Assembly: GCA_020466095.1 (NCBI GenBank)
Contig: CM035806.1
Location: forward strand, 99,517,090-99,581,089
Origin: Chlorops oryzae
Taxonomy: Eukaryota; Arthropoda; Insecta; Diptera; Chloropidae
Direction of reading: 5' to 3'
DNA: 64,000 nt
Shown: positions 12,212 to 23,724 of the stretch, one piece after another
Numbering within the stretch: the first letter of the stretch is position 1
How the letters are laid out: the number at the start of each line of letters is the position of its first letter
The notes under the pieces: generated by a model
The model's input: the letters and a program-made list of their open reading frames with translations, nothing else
What the model was told of the DNA's origin: nothing
The model's database searches: none
Made by a program: the position numbers and the translations under genes

Positions 12212-13337
12212 CAATTATCCGATACATTTATATGCTCAATTAAGAAAAATGAGTTATTCCGTCTCGTAAACATGGTGTCTTTGGGTTAAAAAATTCTATT
12301 AATTTTTTTTTATAAAAAATCTGTTATTTTCTCAACTAGTTCACTCCGCTTCAGTGTGAGCAAAGTATAAGGAGCACCGTTGACAAATATTCTCAATGTC
12401 TTCCAATGTCTTCTTCCTTGTTCGCCAAGGCGTGAATAATACTTTACATTTTAGGAGTTTGTTTTAGCTTCCCTTTCCTTTAGGGTCTCAGTTTTCAAAA
12501 ATAGTCTAATCTCCGCCTAATGTAAGAACGAGTTCACGACATTTGAGATAACACGATTTGCTCGAAATATAATAATTTTGGTCCAGATTTAGAGTTATTG
12601 GGTAAAGATATTAATTCTTTGTATTTAAAGTTTTTTTTTAAAAATATATGTGCCCGGCACAGTTTTTAAAGGAGCAAAATATGTTGTTTAAGGGGAAGAA
12701 AAACGTCTTAGGTGATAAGTGTAAAATAATACAATATGATTATTGCAAGAACTAATTCTAAGTAGATTTACATATAAATCTATTATAGAATTAATTTCGC
12801 CGTTGTGTATATCGTTTGAATCCATATTATCAATTACACCGGCACACAAAAAAATAAAAAAGACCTGTTGGTGAAACGTGACATACCCTTCAATATTTAT
12901 TTGTGATGCTGAACATATATCTGAAGTCAGATTTCACCCGCAGTTTTCCCCCAGCACCCACCAAAAGCTGAAGTTTCTAGAGTACATAAAAATAAGAATT
13001 ATCTATCCCAACCTAGGTTTTTGGATGTGCTAAACACAAATCTGAAGACGAAGTTCACCCACGACCCCAAATTATTTCTCGCATTTTAATATGAAGTGAA
13101 TTGGGTTCAAGCAGAAAAACCTACCGATTTGTGTTATAACACGCTGCGCCAACATTTTGTTGTAAATTGATGGAAATCTATTATACCTATGATAAAAAAA
13201 AAAACGGATTGTCGGCGAACAATTTGGACTTAAAATAAGTTTTAAATAAATTCTGAAAGGGCCCAAAATGGCTTTAAAATGCTTTTTAGACTTTTTTAAA
13301 ATGTGAAACGGGGCCCTAAATACCTATCTACGGGCCT
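12212..13337. other. No gene; decayed repeat pieces
   Basis: A diverged pair of about 50 bp (12900-12950 and 13020-13075, both holding TGCTNAACA and ATCTGAAG then TTCACCC) suggests an old internal duplication. The end at about 13310-13336, reversed as CAGGCCCGTAGATAGG, resembles the left end of the hAT MITE at 56127, so it may be a solo hAT end. No coding signal. Confidence 0.4.
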
Positions 13338-13517
13338 GATAAGGCTACATATTATTAACACTTATTTTGGATTGGCAAATTAAAAGAATTAATCTAAAAA
13401 GGGGAGTTATTAAATCCATTCAAAATAAAAAAAAAACTATCTACTTCATCTACCATCTACCAAACGCATTAAAACATTTGTTCTTAAGTCTACAATCACA
13501 CATTACAAAAATCAGGA

Positions 13518-13539
13518 AAGAGAGAGAGAGAGAGAGAGC
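13518..13539. repeat. (GA)n microsatellite
   Basis: About eleven GA units directly precede the minisatellite at 13551. Confidence 0.9.
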
Positions 13540-13550
13540 GGGTACATATA

Positions 13551-13716
13551 GACTGGTATAGGGTACAATTCCACGGCCATGCAAACTGGTGTAGGGTACA
13601 ATTCCTCGTCCATGCAAACTCGTCGACGTACAATTCCTCGTCCATGCAAACTGGTATAGGGTACAATTCTTCGTCCATACAAACTCGTCGAGGTACAATT
13701 CCTCGTCCATACAAAT
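13551..13716. repeat. Minisatellite with alternating 33- and 32-bp units
   Basis: About five units begin GTACAATTCC(T/A)CG. They alternate between a 33-bp form ending CTGGTGTAGG or CTGGTATAGG and a 32-bp form ending CTCGTCGAC or CTCGTCGAG, so the higher-order period is 65 bp. Because 32 and 33 differ modulo 3, reading frames rotate, and this is why three overlapping minus-strand frames of 72-106 codons appear here; their repeated MDEELY peptides are repeat artefacts, not a protein. Confidence 0.85.
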
Positions 13717-13739
13717 ACAAACACAAACACAAAACAAAT

Positions 13740-14700
13740 GTGATGAGAGCGCAGTCTCTGCAGTTTTCACTCGTTCTTGAGTGATTTCCCCTTTTTTACT
13801 TCCGAGAATTGAGTTAATTATTACATTTTATTCTCAGTTGGTGCTCAGCCGTATTAACAATGCACCATGAGGCATTGTATATTTTTTTGCAAGTAAGACA
13901 AAGATAGCATTATATTTATTTCGTTTTTGCATGAAATTAGTAAATATTATTACCTTTATTTGATGATGCTGCTTCTTCCAGTAAGCAATGAGAAATGATT
14001 GCGAGTAGCAGAAAAAATGAGAGACAAAAATTAAGATGAGTAAAATTTCTTTGTACCTACAATGTCTTTGCATTATGATGTTCTTTTTCTATTTTGTCAT
14101 ATTTTTTGTTTTTTTAAAAGATTTGTTTTTTTTTTTACGTTTGCAGTTTTCTGTCTGCTTTTGCGCCCTGTTGTTTGAAGTGGGAGAAACTATTTATTCC
14201 TTTTTTGCTTTGTGGTGGTTTTATTAGGCAAAATGAAACGAAGCGTTCTGCATTGCAAAAAGTGTATATGATTATTTTTTGGAGAAAAAAAAAAAAAAAC
14301 GGCCTTTGATTTTCTTATATGTTAGCGGGAAATTATAACAAGATTTCGATATGGCTGTGCTTTGAAATTATGAAATAAAACCATACAAATTTAAAAAATA
14401 AAACTTTTCACAAAAATAAAAAATTACATATAATCTTAATCAATTTCCCTCGCTTCTCCTTCTAACGCATACATATGTATATCCAGAACTCCTCCCAATA
14501 AATTCAACTGAAATAGAAAAATCATTTCATTTTCTTTTATCTTTTTATGCTAGGCTTTATTTATTTATTGATGATTAAGCCATTTATTACATTTAGATTT
14601 TCTTAGAAATTCTTTAAGCCGTTCTCTATATCGGCTTCCCTTCTCATTGAGTAATAAAAGAATGTAAACATGTACAACCTTAACTCTGGGCCTGAGTATA
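13740..14700. other. No gene seen
   Basis: AT-rich DNA with T tracts (14083-14140) and an A tract (14285-14299). The 63- to 79-codon open frames are low in complexity. No repeat ends recognised. Confidence 0.45.
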
Positions 14701-14704
14701 TGGA

Positions 14705-14849
14705 CAGTGGCGTAGTGAGGGGATTGGCGTTAAATCACATTTTAATTTTCATAAAGGTCTTTTTGTTTTGGGCAGAAGGCGGGGCCGCGCTTTTCCCCCC
14801 CATTGTCTCCCATTGGCACCGGGCGGCGAAATGTCTCGCTACGCTACTG
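14705..14849. mobile_element. Short hAT MITE (CAGTGGCGTAGTGAGG)
   Basis: The left end is CAGTGGCGTAGTGAGG and the right end, reversed, is CAGTAGCGTAGCGAG. Flanks TATATGGA and TACATGGC agree at 6 of 8 positions. The 145-bp interior is GC-rich compared with its surroundings, which fits a recent foreign insertion. Confidence 0.7.
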
Positions 14850-16426
14850 TACATGGCTAATTGAACCGAATTTTGAGCGTATTTGTTTTTAAAGCAACCG
14901 TCAGTATTCAAAGATTACCGGCACATTTGAATAGTTAGAAAAGTAAATATTACAAGACATTGAGTCTGTATATACATACCTACCTATAGGTAGCAATATA
15001 ACCGATCAATTTGGGTACAACTGACATTAAATTCAAAAAAAAAATAATAAAAAAAAAACAATAATCAACACGACAATATAAATGATTTTTAAATAATTTG
15101 GGGTTTAACAATCAAGCGTCCAAGAGAGATGTGAAGAAGGGGCCAGCTAGTTAAAATAAAGATCAAGCTTCCGAATTGGTGACGAAATTTTCGCACTCAT
15201 TTAAGGGTGGAGCTAGCATCGCAAGCATCCTCACTCAACTTTGCTGATTTATACGCGCCAATTAAGTTTATGGCCGTCGTTGATACGATACGAACGGAGG
15301 GAAGCTGTAAATAAAAGTACGTTAGTATTTCGTGCAGTATTTATAAATGGGCATCTCATACATATATGGTGCAGGTATTATATAAAATATATATATTTAT
15401 ATACACATATATAGAGACATATATATACAAGTGGTAAATGGTAATTAATACAACGGATGCTTCCAACGGTCGCAAGGTTAACGACAAAAAATTCCACCCA
15501 ATCAGAGCGCGTTAACGTTTCGTATCAGCAGCAGCAACAACAGCAGCAAAACCAAAAACAACAACAATAACAGCAAGTTTAGTTGCTTTCTGTTTAAACG
15601 CTGCCTCGGTTTTCTTAATTTCTCTCTGCAGACGTAGACTCGTTGTCTCTCCGAGCGTGGAGCATGTAGGCTAATGTGTGCACACGAAAGAAGCTGTGAC
15701 TGCCTGTGAGTGTGCTTGTGTTAGTTAGCTGGGTGGTTAAGTGGGTGTTGCTGCGCCTTTAGATTTCTCTCTTATTTTTGCAACGCTGGCGTTGAGTGAA
15801 AATGAATTCTATTCTATTCAATCTTTTTTTTTTTTTGAAGTGTTGCGGGGGTGTGAAAACATCAGACGAATTTCATTCGTTATTGCAAAAATTTGAATAC
15901 AGTACCGGGGGAAATAAACGAAAAGGATTATATATGAACCTACGCTTCGTACTATACTAAGGCTAGGTGTGTGTATGTGCGCTCTAACCCTAAAAAGCAT
16001 GTGTGCATATACATACATACATACATGCACATATTTGAATGCTTTCATATAAGTATATAACTTTTCCACACACCATTTCTCAGATGAAATAAAAGCTGGT
16101 ATACGCTTTTTTACCCAACTCACCCAAGCATCGGTATGCAGTTTAGGTAGAATTATTTTTGTTTTTGGTTTTAAGGTTTAACTCCAAATATTCATGTGAT
16201 TATGTCGCGAAATATTACGACCGGGACGTGTTTTCTCAATATCTGATTAGACTGGTCATTTTAGACAAAAAGAGGGAAATTTTTTTTTTTTTCTTTTTTG
16301 AGATTGGGAGGGAGGGGGCGGGGTGCCTGTACTCCAATGGCGGAATTAGTCATATAATGGTTAATATTAAATAATTGTTAATATGATCAGTCCATGTTTG
16401 ATTTGATAACGGCCACAAAGAAATAC
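14850..16426. other. Probable host non-coding DNA with CAG/CAA run
   Basis: The unit contains a CAGCAGCAGCAACAACAG-type run at about 15528-15577, TA/CA microsatellites (15360-15430, 16000-16030), and a pyrimidine stretch ending CTCTCTGCAG near 15631 that resembles a splice acceptor. No open frame extends through it. It could hold an untranslated exon, but this is only inference; RNA evidence would settle it. Confidence 0.3.
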
Positions 16427-16429
16427 TTA

Positions 16430-16762
16430 GGGGCTATTTCCACTACACCGCATTTAGCATTTGCATCTTTAAAGATGCTAGACCCGTTTCCACTGCGTTT
16501 CGCGTTTAGCATTTTGTGAAAATTTGAATTTTTGTTCGGAAAAATATTTGAATTCTTTGAAGTAGGCTTTGAAATGTTAAAAATTTTAAGAAAATATCAA
16601 TGAAAACTAGACGGTTTTTAGCATTTTTATCGCATTTTCTCAAGATGCTGAAAAATGCTGTTTTAAGAACAAGAACAATTACATGTAATTCAAAGCCGCA
16701 TTTTTGAGCATTTTTTAAAAATGCTAAAAAATGTTAACTGCGTCTGTAGTGGAAACAGCCCC
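16430..16762. mobile_element. PIF/Harbinger-like MITE (GGGGCTATTTCCACTACA)
   Basis: The left end GGGGCTATTTCCACTACA faces GGGGCTGTTTCCACTACA reversed from 16762, an 18-bp inverted repeat with one mismatch. TTA lies on both sides (16427-16429 and 16763-16765). The arms continue with GCATTT(A/T)GCAT-type repeats. The 333-bp body is non-coding. Confidence 0.85.
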
Positions 16763-16765
16763 TTA

Positions 16766-17468
16766 ATATGAATAGTAATTGTTTGGATCATTTTTTTGTT
16801 CTTTTCGAATTTAAAAGAGAGCAATGTAAACCCTTTAGCTATCCAGCCGGCAATTCGTTCAGACATTAAGTTGTTCATCTATGAATACAATGATGACATG
16901 CAGGGAGAAATGCAATGCTTGAGTAGTAAGGAATAAATTTGACGATAGCAGATAGACCGACCTCCAGCAAGCATTTCCGAGAATTTCTTCTATTTTTCAA
17001 TTTATCCGCGCAGCTATCACAGACCATTTTCCAATGAAAATATTCCGCGAAAGCACACCGATGTTTAGATGAAAATAGTACCCTACATTTCCTATGACAT
17101 CGCAGTGTTAATATCGGGAAATTCGGCTATTGTGGAAAAGTATATTTGCTAAATCTAAAATCTTCCGAGTGGGAAGCAAAATTAACAAAAACAAAAAATG
17201 CGAAAGAATTCGACCCAAAAATAAAGACTTTAAGGGCTGACATTTTTCACTTTAAACTTGGGATTTATGTAAGTAAATACGTAGAATTTCAAATCCGCTA
17301 GATATGTTTGAACAAATGGAGGATGATATAATTTCTGAAGGTTTTCTCTACCCATTTAGGTAAAATTGTGACTTCGTTTTAATCCATCCGTCCATCATTT
17401 CCGTTCCGCAGTTCCTACGCCTACAGTAATATAGGATTCTGTTTACATTTTTACTGTTTTCCAGTAGC
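16766..17468. other. No gene seen
   Basis: AT-rich sequence with no repeat ends, no long frame and no recognisable motif. Confidence 0.45.
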
Positions 17469-17470
17469 TA

Positions 17471-18004
17471 CACTGAGCGAACGTAACCATGTTTTTTTTT
17501 TTTTGAAAAGAGCGCATTTTTATTCAAAGTCCTTTTGATTTTCGCGCAGCACAAAAATTTCAAAAGAAAAATTGTTGAGTCAACAACATTTTTTGGTCGA
17601 TTTGAAAGGAAATATGTTTAATTACATTTCTTTACGTTCGGTATAATTCTCATTTGTTTTATAAAAGAGGACATATACATTATTTACACATCTTAGAAGT
17701 TTTGAAGCATTGTGAAAGCAGTGACAAAATCGGATGAATTCAATCCGATAGTTGTTTTTGGGGTTGTGTTCAGCAGAGGGCTCTGTGGCCATTTGCTTAC
17801 CGTGGTTAGTTCAACAAATTAAGCTTAAATCCATTTTTGAAAATTATCATGTCATTTCAACCTGAAATGTGGTTGATTCAAAAGGAAAATCTTTAGTTTT
17901 TCTAACAAGAAAAAATGTTAAAATTAAAAATATTCCTTGTTGAAGCCGTTTTGTATGTTTTTCCTTTTGATTTAATCAGTTTTCTGTTTAATTTTTTCTC
18001 TGTG
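17471..18004 (+). mobile_element. CAC-ended element (family R17), complete copy
   Basis: It begins CACTGAGCGAACGTAACC and ends, reversed, CACAGAGAAAAAATT, so only about 7 bp (CACWGAG) are inverted. TA flanks both ends (17469-17470 and 18005-18006). A 2-bp duplication with CAC ends is reminiscent of CMC/EnSpm-type elements; I cannot confirm this. No protein is encoded. Relatives in the window lie at 20358, 24762, 29190, 30345, 34455, 39997 and 58957. Confidence 0.65.
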
Positions 18005-18080
18005 TAGTGCTTTTTTTTGAAATTTAAAATATCGCAGTTACATCTCTTCAATATGAAAAAAAAATTTTTTTTTTCAATTA

Positions 18081-18782
18081 CAGTACACTCGGGATAACGT
18101 CAAAATCCCTATTCCGTCAACACCTTTTTTATTTACATTGACTATTCTAAAACGTCAACAAAACCTAAAAGCTCTAAAAGGTAAACTCTGCGTAATAGAA
18201 AATTTAAGCTGGAATTACGTATAGAATACGAATTCTCAGAATTTCGGGAACCTCCTTTTGTCCGAACAATGTAGTTTTTGTTCTCTTTGTTCAGTTGTGT
18301 TTCGAAATTTTTGATGTTCCGCGTATAAAATGAGCTCTAAAAAAACTCATATAAAATATTTTATCAATTTTTACACATACATAAACATTTGTTTAAATCA
18401 TATTATGGGTTTGTTTTAGTTTATACTAAAAAATAGTGTAAAACTATAGTCCCGACCATGATACAAGAAAACAAGATAGCGCCACTTGAGAGAGGAAACG
18501 TCACAAACTCAAAATCGCGATTCGTTGTTGTTGTTTCCCATGTTAAACCGGCTTTTAACTTTTTTGAATAGCATGGGAAACAACAACAATTTCTCGAACA
18601 ACAATTTCTCGTCACAAACTCAATTTTCGGCTCTCAAAGAGAGCCTCAAAATAGCGGTACTGAAGTGGCGCTATCTTGTTTTCTTGAATCATGGTCCCGA
18701 CTATGTTTTGATCTAAAATGAGGACAATCATAAACGTCAACACTCGCGGTTATAATTAATTGACGTTATCCCAAATGTACTG
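18081..18782. mobile_element. Pogo/Tc1-like MITE (CAGTACA..GGGATAACGTCAA)
   Basis: Ends CAGTACACTCGGGATAACGT and, reversed, CAGTACATTTGGGATAACGT agree at all but two of the first 20 positions. TA flanks both sides. CAGT starts with a TA duplication and an 'ATAACG' motif are characteristic of pogo/Tigger-type repeats. The copy is interrupted by the element at 18446-18704. Confidence 0.75.
18446..18704. mobile_element. Nested element with 40-bp inverted ends (ATAGTC family)
   Basis: The left arm (ATAGTCCCGACCATGATACA and on through ACAAGATAGCGCCACTT) and the right arm are complementary over about 40 bp with few mismatches. Inside sits an 18-bp perfect hairpin (18525-18542 with 18572-18589, loop of 29). 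A partial relative of its right half lies at 36529-36635. The target duplication is unclear because the ends read TATA/TATG. Confidence 0.7.
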
Positions 18783-18784
18783 TA

Positions 18785-19368
18785 TGTTAATTTTTTTCAG
18801 TACCTACAGCTAAAATAAGTGCAATTCACTTAAAATTCACTGCAAAATTACGTTCAATAATGTTATGAAATATACACAAAAAACGCAGTGCTCGGGGCTC
18901 CATTACAATTAGTGCAAGAAAATATGTTTCACTAAGCTTCAGAAATTTTTTCTCGATTATTGTTATTTGAATTTGATTGAAAAATTGTAGGTACACTATC
19001 AGTTAATGTTAGCGGGAGCTGAAAATTTGGTGCACTGCCCTCAACTCTGGCAGTTACCCACACAAATTTGTAGAAATGTTAGCTATTTTGAAAACGTTGA
19101 TTTTTAAGGATATTGACCGAAAACTTGAACGGATAGAAACACTTAAAATATGAAAAATACACAAAAAATAATAATGATCAAATAATGAAAAAAAAAATAT
19201 ATATATATTTTCAATATGAGTTTTTACTATTGGATACTGGCAAACGGTATACGTATGTGTTTATTTCCGATATAATGATTACGTATTGCTATTTATTTCG
19301 CCGATTAAAAAGCTTTCGTTAAGTCGATGGAGTAGGTATGTATTCCTAGTTATCGATTTCTATCATTT
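18785..19368. other. No gene seen
   Basis: AT-rich DNA, no repeat ends or frames of interest. Confidence 0.45.
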
Positions 19369-19705
19369 CCCAGTAGTCAGCGGAGCCACCACAACACTAG
19401 CGATTTCACTAGTCACTGGGTGTCGGGGATCGGTCCCTTTCCTATCCAAGACGGTGGCGAATTTAACATTACGATCTCATTGCCGGGGACAGGTCGTCCT
19501 TTTATGCGCCACCTTTAACCAGTCATTTCGCTAGCGAAAAGGGGCAGGAAAATGGCCTAGCACCAGCGACTGAAAAAAAAGAAAAATTTCATTTTTTGAT
19601 TTGAATTTTTTTAAGTTTATTTATATTATTAATTATTAAATTTTTTTGTTTATCTATTTTTTATTTTAAATCTTTTTTATCTCACTTCTCTTAAAATTTT
19701 CTCGC

Positions 19706-19778
19706 CTCCACCGAGCCTCGAACCGCTGACCACCAGATCGCTGGGCGAACACCTTAACTATTACGCTAAACGAACGAA
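19706..19778 (-). other. tRNA-like module 1 (A box/B box motifs)
   Basis: On the minus strand it reads TAGCGTAATAGTTAAGGTG (A-box-like, D-arm pattern), then GGTTCGAGGCTC (B-box-like), then GGAGGCGAGAAAA. The spacing fits a tRNA, but the T stem pairs poorly, so it is tRNA-derived rather than a gene. A sister module is at 31342-31412. Confidence 0.5.
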
Positions 19779-19970
19779 TTTAATTTCTTGGTCAATTTAA
19801 CGAATTTTTTCACTCCAAAAATTGTTTACTTGAAAATGAACCATTTAAAAAAAAAAATAATAAAACCTTAAAAATTTAGGGGAAAATGTTTGTCTTCCAA
19901 AATAACTGAACTATGAACAAAAAAAAAAAAACTAATTTATAAAAAAAGTAAAAAATTTAGGAAAAATTCT

Positions 19971-20052
19971 GTCCGCCCGCAGGGATTGAACCCCGAACCT
20001 CCCGGCTGTCGAGTCACAGTTTGAACCACTGAGCTATCGAATGCTTGACGGG
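19971..20052 (-). other. tRNA-like module 2 (A box/B box motifs)
   Basis: Minus-strand reading gives GATAGCTCAGTGGTTCAAA (D-arm pattern), a CTG..CAG anticodon-like stem, GGGGTTCAATCCCTG (T-arm pattern) and a GCCCG/CGGGC pairing near the outer ends. Better folded than module 1 but without a canonical anticodon loop (no T33 found). Related copy at 31650-31724. Confidence 0.5.
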
Positions 20053-20235
20053 CAAATGATCAGAATGCGACGTAAAAGCAGACAACAGGAAAAACAATCA
20101 TACGCAGCGAATAGGGAAATGTGAGCTGAGGCCTATCTACTCTTTCAGGTTCATGTGGTAGGTGAAATGGCTAGTCATCAAGGACTGGCACTCTGGCATG
20201 TCACAAATATAGGGGGCGACCTACTGACTACTGGG

Positions 20236-20357
20236 TTTAGACTTCATTTAAGCATATACATACACATGTTGCTTCAGTCCGGTTGGCATCAATAGCATGG
20301 ATCATTTTAGGGCCAAGAATATATCTTTCGAGGATAAAATTCAAACGGCAAAAGCAT
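20236..20357. other. Short unique stretch
   Basis: No feature between the two flanking mobile elements. Confidence 0.4.
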
Positions 20358-20516
20358 CAAAGAAATGTAATTAAACATATTTCCTTTCAAATCAACCAAA
20401 AATGTTGTTGACTCAACAATTTTTCTTTTGAAATTTTTGTTCTGCTCGAAAATCAAAAGGACTGCTGAATAACAAAGCGCCCTTTTAAAAAAAAAAATGG
20501 TTACGTTCGCTCAGTG
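20358..20516 (-). mobile_element. R17 fragment (5' part, reversed)
   Basis: This is the reverse complement of about 17471-17625, ending at 20516 with the family start CACTGAGCGAACGTAACC. It is truncated on the left. Confidence 0.75.
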
Positions 20517-21299
20517 CAGCACATAAGCATATATTTCTTATTCGGTTATGATTTCCCTAACAATGGCGTCTAATTCTAAAGCATTTTTATTGGGATGGCG
20601 TCTTATTGACTTACATATATAAGGATCAAAGCTAACAACACGTTAAAAACATGCAATGATTTTTTCCAAAAAAAGCACACATTTCCACGACGATTTTTGA
20701 CATACAGGGTGTCCCGTAAGTTAACGTCAAGCGGGCACCGGAAGGTGGGCCTGTTCACAACTACTCGAGAAAAAAAAAAAAGAAAAACCTAATATCTCAA
20801 TTATTTTGTAAATTAAAACGAAAAATGTAAAATTCTTCGAAAACGTACACCACTTATGAGATATTTAACTACCATGACCACAATTTATCATATATTTCTG
20901 TTCGATTTTTTGTATCAGAATCTTAAATAGTACCACCATCGATCGCAGAACATGAATAAAAATGCCCGAAATCCTGTAGTTTTTAAAGAAATATTAATTT
21001 AAAAAAAATTTTTTTTGTAAAATTTGTAATGATTTTTTATTTCAGTCAACTTTTAGGCACTTAAAAATTGCGTACGGTCCCCACCTTTCCGAATTAGGTC
21101 TATCTGCTTGGCTATTTTATACGGTAATTGAGTTATGGCCCTAAATATGGGGCAAAGTAGAGAACATTTTGGGCCATATCTCGGAAACTCTACTTAAATC
21201 CATCAAACCAATGACCTTTTTAGAATGAGGGAGCCCTAAGCTAACATAAAAAAAATTCATTAGAAAAAAAGTGTATGAAAAAAAAATTTTTTTGTAGCA
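20517..21299. other. No gene; solo CAGGGTGTCCCG motif
   Basis: At 20705 lies CAGGGTGTCCCGTAAG, a sequence that recurs as CAGGGTGTCCCGTTG at 56047, where it is the insertion target of a hAT element. It may be the end of an old element. Otherwise AT-rich. Confidence 0.35.
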
Positions 21300-22404
21300 T
21301 TGTGTAATTTAATCTATTCTTCCGGCTTAAGGTCAATGCATTTCTGTTATGAAAACTAATTTAAAAACAAGTAAGAAAGCTAAAGTCGGTCAAGCCCGAC
21401 TTTGAAATACCCAGCGTCCCGTCATTATTGGCGCACTATGTTTTGCTTCTCTATTTGTGGGCGTGGCAGTGGGCGGGCCACATAAATTATAACCCTACAC
21501 CTTTCATTCGCCTTGGTCAACCTATGTTGCGAATTTGAAGCTTCTACGGCTTTTGATTCGGAAGTTACGATAAACCCTTATTTGTGGGCGTGACTCGAGG
21601 AGGACGGTGTCCATTTTTTGCCAGGATATGTCCTTTTTCGTAGTTTACCAGCACACCAAATATCAATGAAATGTGTTGAGTGGTTCGCAAGTTACAAGCA
21701 TTTGTGGGCATGGCAGTGGGCGGATGTCTCCCATTTTTAATTAGGATCATACTCGGATCCCGATATACCTGTGTGCCAAATTTCGACTTGGTTGGTCCAG
21801 CCGTTTCGGAGGAGATCCGGACACAGACAGACGGACAGACGGACATGTCTAAATCGATTCAGTTTTTGATCCTGATCATTTCTATATATATTTGTCTATA
21901 TCTCCGGAGCTTAGTTCTCCCTGTTACAAGATTTGCACAAAACTAATATACCCCGCTTACGCTGGGTATAATAATTGAAAATAAAACAATTCATACGCTC
22001 AGGGATGAAAAAGCAAATTATATGCATAAAAGTCTTTCAAAAAATCATGTCTTGGATTGAAAAAATTTTCAATTTGTTGCCATAAATATTTTTCCTGAAA
22101 GCTTTCTTGGTTTTTAAACTATTATTTACTTTAAAATGGCAAGCACTCAACGCATTGAGCCCACCATAGGCACACGAATGGCTCTTGCTATTAACGTACT
22201 AAAATAAATGCCTTCATAATGGTTCCCTCGTCAATAGCATGTCTACTGGTTGTCTCCACTATTGGTGGTTTTGCAATGGCAAGCAATGTTTATTGTCCAT
22301 AGCGGTTTGCATTGCGAAGGGTATAATTGGTCAGTAGTACCTACCTACTGTTAACGCGGACAGTATAAAAAGAGTATAGATTCACTTCTGTCATTTCCAT
22401 CAGG
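21300..22404 (-). mobile_element. CCCTGNNGGAAATGACAG-ended repeat, interrupted copy
   Basis: Reading leftward from 22404 (CCCTGATGGAAATGACAG) this matches 46795-47265 over about 430 bp to 21976, is interrupted by the repeat at 21361-21975, and then resumes at about 21360-21300 (TTAAATTAGTTTTCA, then AAGAATAGAT). The two genomic copies are in opposite orientation, 25 kb apart. Confidence 0.65.
21361..21975 (-). mobile_element. DINE/mini-me-like repeat, inserted copy
   Basis: It starts ACAAGTAAGAAAGCTAAAG with a short hairpin (GTCGG..CCGAC), has GTGGGCGTGGCAGTGGGCGG motifs, a GACGGACAGACGGACA microsatellite (21826-21845), and ends with GTATTTC/GGGTATAAT-type sequence. These features are common to higher-fly DINE/Helentron-like repeats. 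It splits the copy of the 21300-22404 repeat, so it is the younger insertion. Confidence 0.7.
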
Positions 22405-23720
22405 GAAGTAATTAAGTTGTATTTAAATCATGCGGGTTTTGTTTTGTTTTTCGTTAACGAGAAGAATTGCAAATCTATAGAACAGCGAGTTGGCAGATAT
22501 TTTGGCAATATTTTTATACTCGTCACATACTTGAATGGTTGCTTTTTTTATTGAACATGGAAATTGCTTCCTTTTTATATTATATTAGTAAATCGCCCAA
22601 ACGTCACGAACGCGTTTAGGCCCTGAAAAAAAGAAATGCACAAACGATTTTACTGAAACCATTAATGCTTCCTTCATTCACGAGAAGACTTGAAAATCGA
22701 TATCCAGCTTAAATGGCCTTCAAAACGCCATATGGGCACAACGGACAACGGACAGCGGGCAACGCTTTTGCTGCGTACAAGTGAAGTGGCATTTTCAAAC
22801 ATACAAAATTGAACGATACGGTGAATAACTTTAATATTTTTTAAGCGCCAGCTTGTACAACGGTCAGCTGTTCTTCCGCACACACAAAAAAAAAGTGTGT
22901 ATTTGGTGCACGAGCTTTGTTGGCCGGTTCGTGTATTAGTGTTGACGTGTACGAATGCGACGCGAGGCGAGGCGACGCGACGATGTGTGTGAATTGCGGG
23001 ACTTCGCTTGGGTATTTCTAGCGGGGCGTCTAGTTCCTTTCGTTGGCACGTTGGTCAATTTAGCGCGAAGGCAAGGGGCGGAATGGTCAACTGATTGACC
23101 GGTATGTTGTCTCATTCGTAAGAAGTCAACACGTGTAGAAAGTTTGGCTTAGATACATAAAGAGATTTTACACGTACATACATAAAGTACATTTAAAGAG
23201 TGGAAGGGTCTGTTTCTCACGTGAGTAATGTGTGTCAGGAAAAGTTGTCGGATTTCTCTGCCTATTCACACTCGCTCCTTGCATGCCCTTTGTGATTGTT
23301 GCTGTTTATTTGGCACCTATGTATGTATGTATGTATGTAGCTCGTGAAAAGGCGTGTTTATCTCTATGGTCAATAAATGTGTAGTTTTGCTGAACTTTTG
23401 GCTTCGAATGAAAGTTCTTCCTGGGTATTGGAGTTAACGCGGCAGGCGGAATAAGCTTTTTCCCCCATAAATGATGACAAAAGGTGTCCAACTAAAGTTT
23501 TATGGCTGTGTATGCAGACTGTCTTTACCGTCTTGGAATGGCCCTTTTTTTATGTTTTTGAATTTTCACTTTTTTGATGAATGTTGTAAGAAGATTTTGG
23601 TTTTCAATTCTTGTTTTAAATAAGTACTTATTACTATAAATAAAACAATTGTTTTCTATGTGGAAAAAATTTCATTTTCATAAGCAAAAAATAACCAAAA
23701 TAATCAAACCAAAAGAATGT
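22405..23720. other. Apparently unique DNA with GC-rich island at 22.9-23.1 kb
   Basis: Between 22900 and 23110 the sequence is much richer in G+C and CpG than its neighbours, with GGCGAGGCGACGCGACGA-like stretches and no T tracts. No frame is convincing (the 69-codon minus frame at 22674-22883 is not recognisable). This may be a host regulatory region or untranslated exon; evidence is compositional only. A (GTAT)n run lies at 23320-23337. Confidence 0.3.
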
Positions 23721-23724
23721 TTTA

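Larger units (their letters stand above)
19369..20235 (-). mobile_element. CCCAGTAGTCAG-ended element with two tRNA-like modules
   Basis: The ends CCCAGTAGTCAG and its complement (20224-20235) are inverted; TT flanks both sides. The 867-bp body shows no protein. From about 19561 it contains a core (starting CACCAGCGACTG) with two tRNA-like modules, both readable on the minus strand. The core recurs at 31186-31723 inside an element with different ends, and the left part recurs at 62507-62857. The superfamily is undetermined; a 2-bp duplication narrows it little. Confidence 0.72.

Noticed and set aside
13450..13770. 106-codon minus-strand protein with repeated MDEELY units
   Set aside because: It is a translation of the 33/32-bp minisatellite, and all three frames are open there.
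15500..15680. Exon with splice acceptor CTCTCTGCAG and CAG/CAA run
   Set aside because: Only weak splice and composition cues, no open frame; listed as possible host DNA instead.
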